The notes under the pieces: generated by a model
What the model was told of the DNA's origin: nothing
Seen by the model: the letters and a program-made list of their open reading frames with translations, nothing else
The model's database searches: none
Program-made: the position numbers and the translations under genes
Source: UBA4742 sp963773335
Lineage (GTDB): Bacteria > Actinomycetota > Acidimicrobiia > Acidimicrobiales > Acidimicrobilacustridaceae
DNA: 64,000 nucleotides
NCBI GenBank assembly: GCA_963773335.1
Contig: CAVZAT010000002.1
Location: 682,001 to 746,000 of the forward strand
Reading direction: 5' to 3'
Shown here: positions 19,295-26,961 of the stretch, one piece after another
How the letters are laid out: the number at the start of each line of letters is the position of its first letter
Numbering within the stretch: the first letter of the stretch is position 1

Positions 19295-19672
19295 ATGCCT
19301 GACTCAACGCCCCGCAAGTCGACCCCGCCCGAGTCAGCCCCCCGGAGGGCCATCCTGGTGGTCGAGTCCCAGCCGTCGGATCCCAGCCGCGAGGACGAGT
19401 ACGTCGAGTGGTACCGCGACACCCACATCCCCGAGGTGCTCGCCGTGCCCGGCTTCCGCCGGGCCACGCGCTACAAGCTGCGAGCCGCCGGCGGGGTGGG
19501 CGCGGACCCCGCCGACCCGCGCTACGTGACCGTCTACGAGATCGAGGCCGACGACCTGGGCCAACCCGTGAAGGAGCTCGGGGCGCGCTCGGCGGCCGGC
19601 CTCACCAGCCGCAGCGATGCCATGCAGATGGATCCCCGGCCGACGGTTCGCCTCTACGAGCTGGTGGAGTAG
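19295..19672 (+). CDS. Small EthD/ABM-like dimeric alpha-beta barrel protein
   Basis: A 125-residue protein starts MPDSTPRKSTPPESAPRR at ATG 19295, 11 nt after the previous stop, with GAAAGGCC as ribosome site. The core (VESQPSDPSREDEYVEWYRD, THIPEVLAVPGFRRATRY, VTVYEIEADDLGQPVKEL) is the DUF4286/EthD-type fold in which a conserved Tyr-His pair (WYRDTHIPEV) sits in the barrel. It ends the alcohol dehydrogenase operon and is convergent with the P450 gene, one nucleotide away. Its function is not known; a role with the oxygenases or as a small lyase/dehydratase is possible. Confidence 0.8.
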   Translation: MPDSTPRKSTPPESAPRRAILVVESQPSDPSREDEYVEWYRDTHIPEVLAVPGFRRATRYKLRAAGGVGADPADPRYVTVYEIEADDLGQPVKELGARSAAGLTSRSDAMQMDPRPTVRLYELVE

Positions 19673-19673
19673 C

Positions 19674-20939
19674 TCAGGTCCCGGGCGTAGCCCGAACTGG
19701 TCGAGCCGTGGCCCGCGGCCCCGGCGTGAAGGTGATGGGCACCGCCAGCGGAGCCCGGTTGAGCACCGAGTGGTACTCGATCGGCCCGGCCGAGAGATCG
19801 AGCGCCAGGTGGTCGAGACGACGCACCACCTCCTCCACTGCGATGCGCAGGTTCATGCGGGCCAGGCTGGATCCCGCGCAGCGGTGCGGCCCGGCCCCGA
19901 ACGCCAGGTGGCGGTTGCTGGCCCGGGCCAGGTCGAACTGCGCGGGGCAGGCGAACTCGTCCTCGTCGCGGTTGGCCGAGGCCCAGTAGATGAGCACCTT
20001 CTCGCCCGCCTCGATGCCATGGCCGCCGATCTCGGTGTCGCACGTGGCCGTGCGGCCGATGGCCACGAACGGCCCGTCCAGGCGCAGCAGCTCCTCGACC
20101 GCGTCGGGGATGAGCTCGGGCGATCGCCGCAGGACCGCGGGGATGTCGGGCTCCTGGGCGAAGCGGATCATGAACTGCCCGAGGGCTCCGGCGGTGGTGT
20201 CGAGGCCGCCCAGGATGAGCAGCTGGATGGTGCCGATGATCTCGGTCTCGGTGATGGGCCGGCCGTCGATCTCGGCGTGGAGCACGGCGTCGACCACGTC
20301 GCCCCGAGGCGGCTCCTGGCGACGCCGTTCGATGAAGTCGGCGATCCAGGCGAACACCGCCTCCCAGCAGGCGCGGGCATCGGGATTGTTGGGGACCGCG
20401 GCCCGCATGGTCAGGTCGTTGACCTCGGCCACGGCGTCAGGCGAAGCGTTGAGGAACAGGTCGAAGAAGCCGAGTCCGGGGAACGGGCGGGCGAACTCCG
20501 TCATGAAGTCACAGCGCCCGGCCTCGATGAACCCGTCGATCAGCCGAGTGACCAGCTCACGGGTGCGCTCCTCGAATCGGGCTACCACCGTCGGCGTGAA
20601 GTAGGCGTTGATCAGTCGCTTGAAGGTGCGCTGGAGGGGGGGATCCAGGTGCTCGGGGATGGCCGGCACCACCATCTTGGTCTCGGGTACCGAGACGCCA
20701 TGGGCTGAGCTGAACGTCTCCCAGTCCTGGGCCACGCCCAGCACGTCCTCGTATCGGGTGGCCACCCAGAACCCACCGTGCTGGTCGCTGTGGACCACCG
20801 GAAGGTTCGCCCGCATGGAGGCCAGCGTCTCGTGCAGTTCGCGGGCCAGGTCGGGTGATTGGTGGTCGAAGTGGTGGGCGCACCACTCGTCGGTGATCGG
20901 GCTGTCGGTGATGCGCCCGGACGTCGAAGACGTCTCCAT
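19674..20939 (-). CDS. Cytochrome P450
   Basis: A 421-residue soluble bacterial P450 starts METSSTSGRITDSPITDEWC at ATG 20939 behind AAGGGGAACG. Signatures are the I-helix oxygen motif LILGGLDTTAGAL, K-helix EELLR (ExxR) and the heme loop FGAGPHRCAGSSLAR with the Cys ligand. The class fits CYP125/CYP142/CYP107-like actinobacterial enzymes that hydroxylate steroids, terpenes or fatty acids using ferredoxin. Electrons may come from the ferredoxin encoded at 5467. It is transcribed away from a SnoaL-like gene with an operator-like repeat between them. The family call is secure and the substrate is open. Confidence 0.96.
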   Translation of the reverse strand: METSSTSGRITDSPITDEWCAHHFDHQSPDLARELHETLASMRANLPVVHSDQHGGFWVATRYEDVLGVAQDWETFSSAHGVSVPETKMVVPAIPEHLDPPLQRTFKRLINAYFTPTVVARFEERTRELVTRLIDGFIEAGRCDFMTEFARPFPGLGFFDLFLNASPDAVAEVNDLTMRAAVPNNPDARACWEAVFAWIADFIERRRQEPPRGDVVDAVLHAEIDGRPITETEIIGTIQLLILGGLDTTAGALGQFMIRFAQEPDIPAVLRRSPELIPDAVEELLRLDGPFVAIGRTATCDTEIGGHGIEAGEKVLIYWASANRDEDEFACPAQFDLARASNRHLAFGAGPHRCAGSSLARMNLRIAVEEVVRRLDHLALDLSAGPIEYHSVLNRAPLAVPITFTPGPRATARPVRATPGT

Positions 20940-20994
20940 CGTTCCCCTTGCCTCGCAAGATGAGCACCCGAGGGCCGGTCCGACCGAATCTCGG

Positions 20995-21011
20995 GGTGAG
21001 CGATCACTCTA
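20995..21011 (+). promoter_or_regulatory. Operator-like 17-bp repeat, site G (P450 promoter)
   Basis: GGTGAGCGATCACTCTA lies in the 99-nt divergent gap between the P450 (start 20939) and the SnoaL-like gene (start 21039). It matches RGTGAGCGNNCRCTNNN at every defined base and contains the perfect inner palindrome TGAGCGATCACTC-like arms GAGnGATCnCTC. It may control both genes. Confidence 0.5.
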
Positions 21012-21038
21012 TTGTGTCGACATGACGAGTGGGACCCC

Positions 21039-21425
21039 ATGTTGAGCGCAGGTCGGGCCGCCGAGCTCGGGCAGACCTGGCTGGCGGGCTGGAACACCGC
21101 CGATGTGGACCTGGTGATGGGGCCCTTCGCCACTGATGTCGTCTTCAGCTCGCCGTTCGTCGCGCGGCTGACCGGCGATCCGACACGCACGACCATCGAA
21201 GGCCGCGACGCGCTGCGCACCTATGTGTCCGAGGCACTGGCTCGGACCTCGGACATCCGCTACACGCTCGACGCCACCTACGTGGGCACCGACAGCATCG
21301 TGCTGGGGTACTCCTGTGGCCGTCCGGGCGGGCCGGTCAGGTCTGGCGCCGACATGATGCGGGTGGACGATACCGGCCACGTGGTCGAGTGGCGATGCCA
21401 CTATCCCGCAGACTTCATGACGTGA
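21039..21425 (+). CDS. SnoaL/NTF2-like small protein
   Basis: The likely start is ATG 21039 (MLSAGRAAELGQTWLAGWNT), giving 128 residues; a TTG at 21012 would add nine residues. The pattern of an N-terminal helix, VVFSSPFVARL, EGRDALRTYVSEAL, then beta strands ending VVEWRCHYPADFM is the cone-like NTF2/SnoaL fold. Such proteins serve as isomerases, dehydratases or hydrolases of polyketide and steroid metabolism, but many have no known activity. It is divergent from the P450 and 62 nt upstream of an ABM-like gene. Confidence 0.75.
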   Translation: MLSAGRAAELGQTWLAGWNTADVDLVMGPFATDVVFSSPFVARLTGDPTRTTIEGRDALRTYVSEALARTSDIRYTLDATYVGTDSIVLGYSCGRPGGPVRSGADMMRVDDTGHVVEWRCHYPADFMT

Positions 21426-21487
21426 AGCCGGCCTGTGTGCCATCGCTCCACTAGGTTTCAGGGTCCATCCGCGAACGGAGGTGTGAC

Positions 21488-21799
21488 ATGTGGGCACAGC
21501 TCATCACGACCCGTCTGAAGCCGGGCAAGGAGGCGGACCTGCTGACGTTGGTCGAGCAGCTGCGGGCGATCGAGCAGCCCGGCTCAGGCCTGGTGCGCTC
21601 GACGGCGATGCGTGACCAGAACGATCCGAACCGGGTCTACATGTTGGTGGTCTTCGACAGCGAGGAGCAGGCCCGGGCTCGCGAGCAGGATCCCCGCCGC
21701 GAAGCGGGGCTGAAGGCCGTGAGGGCAACGATGGCGGAGGTCTTCGACGGAGCTCCGGAATTCGTCGACCTGGTCGTCGTCGACGAGGTGTCGTCGTAG
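21488..21799 (+). CDS. ABM-domain (antibiotic biosynthesis monooxygenase-like) protein
   Basis: A 103-residue protein starts MWAQLITTRLKPGKEADLLT at ATG 21488 with a strong GGAGGTGTGAC ribosome site. The strand-helix-strand layout (MRDQNDPNRVYMLVVFDSEE, then a helix with EQARAREQ) matches the dimeric ferredoxin-like ABM/YgiN fold. Members range from quinone monooxygenases to haem-binding proteins and small sensors. No catalytic residue is evident. It follows the SnoaL-like gene in the same direction. Confidence 0.75.
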   Translation: MWAQLITTRLKPGKEADLLTLVEQLRAIEQPGSGLVRSTAMRDQNDPNRVYMLVVFDSEEQARAREQDPRREAGLKAVRATMAEVFDGAPEFVDLVVVDEVSS

Positions 21800-21827
21800 C
21801 GAGCCGCTCCTCTGGTCGCGCCATGCT

Positions 21828-22058
21828 GTGGTGGTGAACTACCGCGTCGAGGTCGTGCCGTGGGATGGCCACGAGAAGGGTGCGGCCCATCTCGAACGGA
21901 GCTTGAATGCCTGGGCCTCGGAGGGGTGGGAGGTCATCTCCATCCTCCCGACCACCGCCGGGACGTCGGTGAAGTCGTTGATCAGTGCCTCCGCATCCGC
22001 GGACACCACCGAGTTCGCCGTCGTCCTCCGGGGCCGATCCAGGGCCTCGAATTCGTGA
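21828..22058 (+). CDS. Small DUF4177-like protein
   Basis: A protein of about 76 residues begins at one of three consecutive GTG codons (21828-21836). The segment NYRVEVVPWDGHEKGAAHLE, then LNAWASEGWEVISILPT is the pattern of DUF4177-type small beta-alpha-beta proteins (ExxLNxxxxxGWE). The function of the family is unknown. The ribosome site is weak, so expression and exact start are uncertain. It lies between the ABM-like gene and the PAP2 phosphatase. Confidence 0.6.
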   Translation: MVVNYRVEVVPWDGHEKGAAHLERSLNAWASEGWEVISILPTTAGTSVKSLISASASADTTEFAVVLRGRSRASNS

Positions 22059-22122
22059 GCGCTGGCCCCGCGCGGCATCCAGTCAGACCCCACCCCTGGA
22101 TCTCCGGCTTCCCCACGCCCGG

Positions 22123-22812
22123 GTGAGCGCCCGGCACGCCACCTCGCCGGTGAGCGGGCCGTCGCGCACCACGACGGTGATGGCGGCGGCGGTGGTGGCC
22201 TGTTGTCTGGTCGTGTTCGGTGTGCTGGCGGAGGACGTCGGCGATCGCGGTGGTCTGATCGCCCACGACCGCGCCGTACTGGGTTGGTTCATCGTGCACC
22301 GGAGTGCCTGGTCGGTCGAGACAGCCCGAGTGGTCAGCACGGTTGGCAGCTTCGTCGGCCTGTCGCTGCTGGCCATGGTGGCCGGGGCCGCCCTGTGGCG
22401 CCGTGGCGTTCATCTGGCTCTGGCGTTCGCCGCGCTGTGGTCGCTGGTGGGGGCCAGCCTGGCGTCGAACGCGGCCAAGGCCTACTTCGGGCGGCCCCGA
22501 CCACCGTTGCGCTTGCACGAGACCGCGGTCACGCTCTCGTCGTTCCCCTCCGGGCACGCCACAGACTCGGCCGCGATGTTCGTGGCCTTGGCCCTCGTGG
22601 CGGCCGCGACACTCGTCCGGACCCGCGCCATGCGGATCCTGGTCGTGGCGACCGGGATGGCCCTCGCCATGGCGGTCGCACTCAGCCGCCTCGTCCTCGG
22701 TGTCCACTGGCCTTCGGATGTGGTTGCCGGTCTCGCCCTCGGGACCGCTGTCGCCGTCATGGTCGTCGCCACCATGAGTTGGGCCGACGCACGTCTTCGG
22801 AGCCGTGCGTGA
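22123..22812 (+). CDS. PAP2-family membrane phosphatase
   Basis: The three phosphatase motifs are clear: KAYFGRPRPP (motif 1), SSFPSGHATDSA (motif 2) and SRLVLGVHWPSDVVAG (motif 3), with the catalytic His in the last. About five to six membrane helices surround them. I chose GTG 22123 (VSARHATSPVSG), giving 229 residues, because the sequence before it is Pro/Ser-rich and overlaps the previous gene; the true start is uncertain within 21985-22160. The enzyme dephosphorylates lipid phosphates such as phosphatidic acid or undecaprenyl pyrophosphate at the outer membrane face. It is not obviously linked to its neighbours. Confidence 0.88.
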   Translation: MSARHATSPVSGPSRTTTVMAAAVVACCLVVFGVLAEDVGDRGGLIAHDRAVLGWFIVHRSAWSVETARVVSTVGSFVGLSLLAMVAGAALWRRGVHLALAFAALWSLVGASLASNAAKAYFGRPRPPLRLHETAVTLSSFPSGHATDSAAMFVALALVAAATLVRTRAMRILVVATGMALAMAVALSRLVLGVHWPSDVVAGLALGTAVAVMVVATMSWADARLRSRA

Positions 22813-22837
22813 ATGTGATCGCGTGTACAGTCCCGCC

Positions 22838-24478
22838 ATGCCCTCGCCCAACGTGCTGGTGATCATGACCGACGAGGAGCGCTACCCGCCTCCGTACGAG
22901 ACGCCTGAGATCGACGACTTCCGGCGCACCCAGCTGCCCAGCCGCGACCGACTGCGGGCCGGGGGTCTGGAGTTCCACCGCCACTACGCCGGTTCCACCG
23001 CGTGCGTGCCCAGCCGCGCCACCCTGTTCACGGGGCAGTACCCGTCCCTGCACGGTGTGAGCCAAACCGACGGGGTGGCGAAGCAGGCCAGCGACCCCGC
23101 CATGGGCTGGCTCGATCCCGACGAGGTCCCGACGCTCGGCGACTGGTTCCGCGCCGGCGGCTACCAGACCCACTACCGCGGCAAGTGGCACGTCAGTCAC
23201 GCCGACCTCCCCATCCCGGGAAGCCACGAAGGTCTGATGGCCTCCGACGACGATGGCCGCCCCATCGCCGAGGCCATCGAGGCCTACCGCAGAGCTGATC
23301 GGCTCGATCCGTTCGGGTTCTCCGGTTGGATCGGCCGCGAGCCCCACGGCGCGGCTCAAGTCCGATTGCGGCACCGTGCGCGACGGCGTGTTCGCCGAGC
23401 AGGTCGTCGAACTGTTCGCCGAGCTGGCCCAGGCGTCGAGCGCCGGCCCCTGGCTGGCGGTGGCCTCGTTCGTGAATCCCCACGACATCGCCTTCGCCGG
23501 TGGTCTCTACGAGGTGCTCCTGGGCTTCACCCCGGCGACGACACCGTGCCCGACATCCCCGAAGCCCCGTCCCAGGGTGACTCCTTCGCCGGTCGCCCGG
23601 CGTGCCAGGAGAAGTTCAGGGACCTGTGGCCCAAGATGATCGCGGACCTGCCCACCGACCTGGCCTACCGCCGTCTCTACTACTACCTGCTCAAGGTGGT
23701 GGATCAGGCCATCGGGCGGATCCTGGACGCGCTGGCGGACTCGGGGATGGCCGACGAGACGATCGTGGTGTTCACCTCGGATCACGGTGACCTGCTCGGC
23801 GCCCACGGTGGGCTGGTGCAGAAGTGGGGCAATGCCTTCGACGAGGCCACCCGCGTCCCGTTGCTGGTGCAGGGTCCCGGGGTGGTGGCAGTCCCCGGCG
23901 GGGTCACCGCACCGACCAGCCACGTCGACCTGATCCCCACCCTGATGGGCCTGGCCGGCATCGACGTCGAACGCGCCGCGGCCGGAGTGGCCCAGCACCA
24001 CGCCGAGGCCCGCCCGCTGCCGGGCCGGGACCTGAGCGGGCTCATCACGGGGAAGGCCCCGGCCACCTCGCTCGGCCAGCCGATCTACTTCATGACCGAG
24101 GACGACGTCACCCGCGGGGTGACCATGAACAACATCCTCACGGGCAAGTCGTTCGAGGCGCTCGACCCGCCGGCGTTCATCGAATCGGTCATCGCCACGC
24201 TGCCCACCGGCGCCGACGGCCAAGGCGAGCTGTGGAAGCTCAACCACTACTACGAGCGCCTCGACGACTGGAACGCGGACCACGGCCTCGCGCCCAACCC
24301 GTTCGCGGCCCCAGCGGCCGAGCCGATGTGGGAGATGCACAACCTCACTGCCGACCCCGAGGAGCGTCACAACCGTGCCGGTGACGCCCCGACGGAGCTG
24401 ACCAAGATGCAGTCGGTGCTCGACGCGCAACGCGAGGAGAAGCGCCTGGTCCCGTCCCTGCGCAACCCAGCGGGCTGA
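22838..24478 (+). CDS. Sulfatase, Cys-type (two compensating apparent frameshifts)
   Basis: Starting at ATG 22838 (MPSPNVLVIMTDEERYPPPY), about 546 residues can be followed. The formylglycine motif is Cys56 in STACVPSRATLFTGQ (CxPSR). Metal ligands include the N-terminal DE pair, and DETIVVFTSDHGDLLGAHG. Between about 23354 (one extra base in GCGGCTC) and 23531 (ACCCCGG for ACCCCCGG) the sequence continues sensibly in another frame (LKSDCGTVRDGVFAEQVVEL, WLAVASFVNPHDIAF), so the gene is probably intact. Sulfatases hydrolyse sulfate or phosphonate esters after Cys is converted to formylglycine. No maturase gene is in the window. It is convergent with the aldehyde dehydrogenase, 3 nt apart. Confidence 0.85.
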   Translation: MPSPNVLVIMTDEERYPPPYETPEIDDFRRTQLPSRDRLRAGGLEFHRHYAGSTACVPSRATLFTGQYPSLHGVSQTDGVAKQASDPAMGWLDPDEVPTLGDWFRAGGYQTHYRGKWHVSHADLPIPGSHEGLMASDDDGRPIAEAIEAYRRADRLDPFGFSGWIGREPHGAAQVRLRHRARRRVRRAGRRTVRRAGPGVERRPLAGGGLVRESPRHRLRRWSLRGAPGLHPGDDTVPDIPEAPSQGDSFAGRPACQEKFRDLWPKMIADLPTDLAYRRLYYYLLKVVDQAIGRILDALADSGMADETIVVFTSDHGDLLGAHGGLVQKWGNAFDEATRVPLLVQGPGVVAVPGGVTAPTSHVDLIPTLMGLAGIDVERAAAGVAQHHAEARPLPGRDLSGLITGKAPATSLGQPIYFMTEDDVTRGVTMNNILTGKSFEALDPPAFIESVIATLPTGADGQGELWKLNHYYERLDDWNADHGLAPNPFAAPAAEPMWEMHNLTADPEERHNRAGDAPTELTKMQSVLDAQREEKRLVPSLRNPAG

Positions 24479-24481
24479 CCG

Positions 24482-25969
24482 TCAGGGGGCGGTGTCGGGC
24501 GGGGGCCCGGAGAGCAGCGACGGGGGCATGCCGATCGACCGGGGCTCGAGGAAGTTCCTGAGGCCCTCGGGGCCCAGCTCGCGCCCGATGCCCGACTCTT
24601 TCATCCCGCCGAAGGGCACCAGCGGGAACGGCGCGGCGTGGGTGTTGATGGAGGCCACGCCGGTGCGCATCCGCCGGGCGATGCGCAGGCCGCGGGCCGG
24701 GTCGCCGGTCCACACCGCGCCGGTCAGCCCGTAGTTCGAGTCGTTGGCGATGCGGATGGCGTCCTCGTCGTCGTCATAGGCGATGAAGCACAGCACCGGA
24801 CCGAAGATCTCCTCGCGGGCCACCCGCATGTCGTTGGTGACGTCGGCCAGGATGGTCGGCTCCACGTACCAGCCGGTGGGCAGGCCGGCCGGCCGACCGC
24901 CGCCGCCGGCGATCCGGGCGCCCGCGTCGGTGGCCAGGGCGATGTAGCCCTGCACCCGGTCCCGCTGGCGTTCGGCCACCAGCGGGCCCACCACCACAGA
25001 CGGGTCGTGGGGGTCGCCGACCGGGATGCCAGCCGCAGCCGCAGCCGCCATCTCGACCAGCTCCTCGTAGCGGGCTCGGGGCACCAGGATCCGGGTGTGG
25101 GCCCCGCACACCTGCCCGGACAGATGCATGGCCGCGGCCACCAGGGTGGGGATGGCCGTGATCATGTCGGCGTCGTCGAGCACGATGGCAGCCGACTTGC
25201 CGCCCAGTTCCAGCGACACCCGCTTCACCTGCTCACCGCAGAGCGACATGATTCGCTTGCCGGCTGCGGTCGATCCGGTGAAGGCGACCTTGTCGGTGCC
25301 CGGATGGGTGACGAGGTGTTCGCCGACCTCCCGGCCGCCGGGCACCACGTTGATGGCGCCGGGCGGCAGTCCGGCTTCGTCGAGGGCTTCGGCCAGCACG
25401 TAGTTGCTCAGCGGCGCCTCGAGGGGTGGCTTGAGCACCACGGTGCAGCCGGCGGCCAGGGCCGGGGCCGTCTTCCAGCAGGCCAGGGTGACGGGCGCGT
25501 TCCAGGGCACGATGGCGGCCACCACTCCCACCGGCTCGGAGATGACCAGGCCGGCGCGCTCGCCGTTGGCCACCTCGCGCTCGAAGTCGAAGGTGCGGAT
25601 CAGCGAGGCGTAGTAGTCGAACAGCGGGGCCACGAAACCGGTTTGGGACCGCCCGGCATGGCCGATGGCCGAGCCCATCTCGTCGGTGGTGACCCCGGCG
25701 ATGTCGGTCTCGCGCTTGCGCAGCAGTGCCGCCGCCCGCCCGAGCAGGTCGGCCCGCTCACCCGGCGTCATGCGGGGCCAGGGCCCGTCGTCGAAGGCGG
25801 CGCGGGCGGCTTCCACGGCGGAGTCGATGTCCTGGTCGACGGCCACGGGCACCTGCCCGACGACCGCTTCGGTCGATGGCGAGACCACGTCGAAGCGCTC
25901 GTGACCAGCGGGTTCGACCCACTCGCCACCGATGTAGAACTCCCGTCGGTGCATCAACCGGTCGTCCAC
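24482..25969 (-). CDS. NAD(P)-dependent aldehyde dehydrogenase
   Basis: I chose GTG 25969 (VDDRLMHRREFYIGGEW) because GGAGGAACC lies directly before it; ATG 25954 would be too far from a ribosome site. The 495-residue product has ALDH-superfamily hallmarks: VPWNAPVTLACWKTAPALAA, AFTGSTAAGKRI, general base Glu in SLELGGKSAAIVLDDAD, catalytic Cys in HLSGQVCGAHTRILVPR, and EEIFGPVLCF. It should oxidise an aldehyde to an acid. It is transcribed away from the SDR gene, with an operator-like perfect palindrome between them, so the pair may convert an alcohol to an acid through an aldehyde. Confidence 0.95.
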   Translation of the reverse strand: MDDRLMHRREFYIGGEWVEPAGHERFDVVSPSTEAVVGQVPVAVDQDIDSAVEAARAAFDDGPWPRMTPGERADLLGRAAALLRKRETDIAGVTTDEMGSAIGHAGRSQTGFVAPLFDYYASLIRTFDFEREVANGERAGLVISEPVGVVAAIVPWNAPVTLACWKTAPALAAGCTVVLKPPLEAPLSNYVLAEALDEAGLPPGAINVVPGGREVGEHLVTHPGTDKVAFTGSTAAGKRIMSLCGEQVKRVSLELGGKSAAIVLDDADMITAIPTLVAAAMHLSGQVCGAHTRILVPRARYEELVEMAAAAAAGIPVGDPHDPSVVVGPLVAERQRDRVQGYIALATDAGARIAGGGGRPAGLPTGWYVEPTILADVTNDMRVAREEIFGPVLCFIAYDDDEDAIRIANDSNYGLTGAVWTGDPARGLRIARRMRTGVASINTHAAPFPLVPFGGMKESGIGRELGPEGLRNFLEPRSIGMPPSLLSGPPPDTAP

Positions 25970-26009
25970 GGTTCCTCCGAGTGCTGGTTGGGCGCCGGAC
26001 GTTAACACT

Positions 26010-26026
26010 AGTGAGCGAGCGCTCGC
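26010..26026 (+). promoter_or_regulatory. Operator-like 17-bp repeat, site D (ALDH/SDR divergent promoter)
   Basis: AGTGAGCGAGCGCTCGC is the best copy: its core AGCGAGCGCTCGCT is a perfect 14-bp palindrome. It lies 41 nt upstream of the aldehyde dehydrogenase start (25969) and 118 nt upstream of the SDR start (26144), next to an AT-rich GTTAACACTA that could hold a leftward -10 region. Confidence 0.6.
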
Positions 26027-26143
26027 TACGCTCCCGCCGAGGGTTCTCGCTTGGAGGCTCCGGCAGGAGTTCGGGAGTCTTTGTCCGCGGGTACCGCACA
26101 TCGATGCCCAGCTTTGGGGTGGCGACAGAGGGGGACGTAGGTC

Positions 26144-26888
26144 ATGGGTCTGCTCGACGGCAAGGTTGCGGTCATCACCGGTGCTGGATCCGGCATGGCG
26201 AAGGCGTCGACGCTGCTGTTCGTGGAGGAGGGCGCCAACGTGCTCGCCGCCGACATCAGCGGTGCCGAGCAGGACACGGCGGAGATGGCCGGTGACGCCG
26301 TGGTGCCCTGCCACGTCGACGTGACCCAGGAGGCCGAGGTGCAAGCCATGTTCGCCCGGGCGCTCGAGGTGTTCGGTCGGGTCGATGTGGTGTGCAACGT
26401 GGCCGGCATCGGAAATGCCGTGCTCATGACCGACGTGACCATGGAGGACTACGACCGCATCCTCGATGTGGATCTCCGTGGCGTCCTGCTGGGCATGAAG
26501 CACGGGATCCGGGCCATGCTGCCCACGCGGCGGGGGTTCGATCGTCAACTGGTCGTCGGTGGGCGGCCTGAACGGGTCGGTCCGAGGGACCAGCGTGTAC
26601 TCCGCGGCCAAGGCCGGGGTCATCTCCATGACCAAGGCGGCCGCAGTCGAGTACGGCGCCCAGGGGATCCGGGTGAACGCCATCTGCCCCGGCTTCATCC
26701 TCACCGAGCTCATGGGCGCCGCCGGTCTCGAGCACTACCCGGGCATTGCCGACAAGGCGGCGCTGGGTCGGGCCGGCCAGCCCGGCGAGGTGGCCCAGGT
26801 GGCCGCCTTCCTGGCGTCGGACCGGGCTTCGTACGTGAGCGGTGCCGTCCTGCCGGTGGACGGCGCCTGGTCGGCCAAGTTGGCCTGA
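26144..26888 (+). CDS. Short-chain dehydrogenase/reductase (one apparent frameshift)
   Basis: Starting at ATG 26144 (MGLLDGKVAVITGAGSGMAK), the product is 247 residues once one extra base near 26530 (ACGCGGCGGGGG for ACGCGCGGGGG) is ignored. The cofactor loop TGAGSGMA, acidic ADIS after strand 2 (NAD preference), and NVAG are present before the shift. After it come YSAAKAG with the catalytic Tyr and Lys, IRVNAICPGFI and SGAVLPVDGAW. The catalytic Ser region falls right after the shift (SSVGGLNGS). It is a classical SDR oxidising or reducing a hydroxyl/keto group. It is divergent from the aldehyde dehydrogenase. Confidence 0.88.
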
Positions 26889-26931
26889 TCTGGGCTTGAT
26901 CGGGGCCCCGCGACCCGGCCCGGCCGTAGTA

Positions 26932-26948
26932 AGTGAGCGAACATTTGC
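26932..26948 (+). promoter_or_regulatory. Operator-like 17-bp repeat, site E
   Basis: AGTGAGCGAACATTTGC lies 14 nt before the start of the amidohydrolase at 26962 and 44 nt after the SDR stop. The left half is identical to site D; the right half is degenerate (CATT for CRCT). Binding here would overlap the promoter or ribosome site. Confidence 0.45.
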
Positions 26949-26961
26949 TATCTTCGGCGCC

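Noticed and set aside
22838..24478. Sulfatase as a pseudogene
   Set aside because: The two frame jumps compensate, and the segment between them reads as good sulfatase sequence in the other frame; error is simpler.
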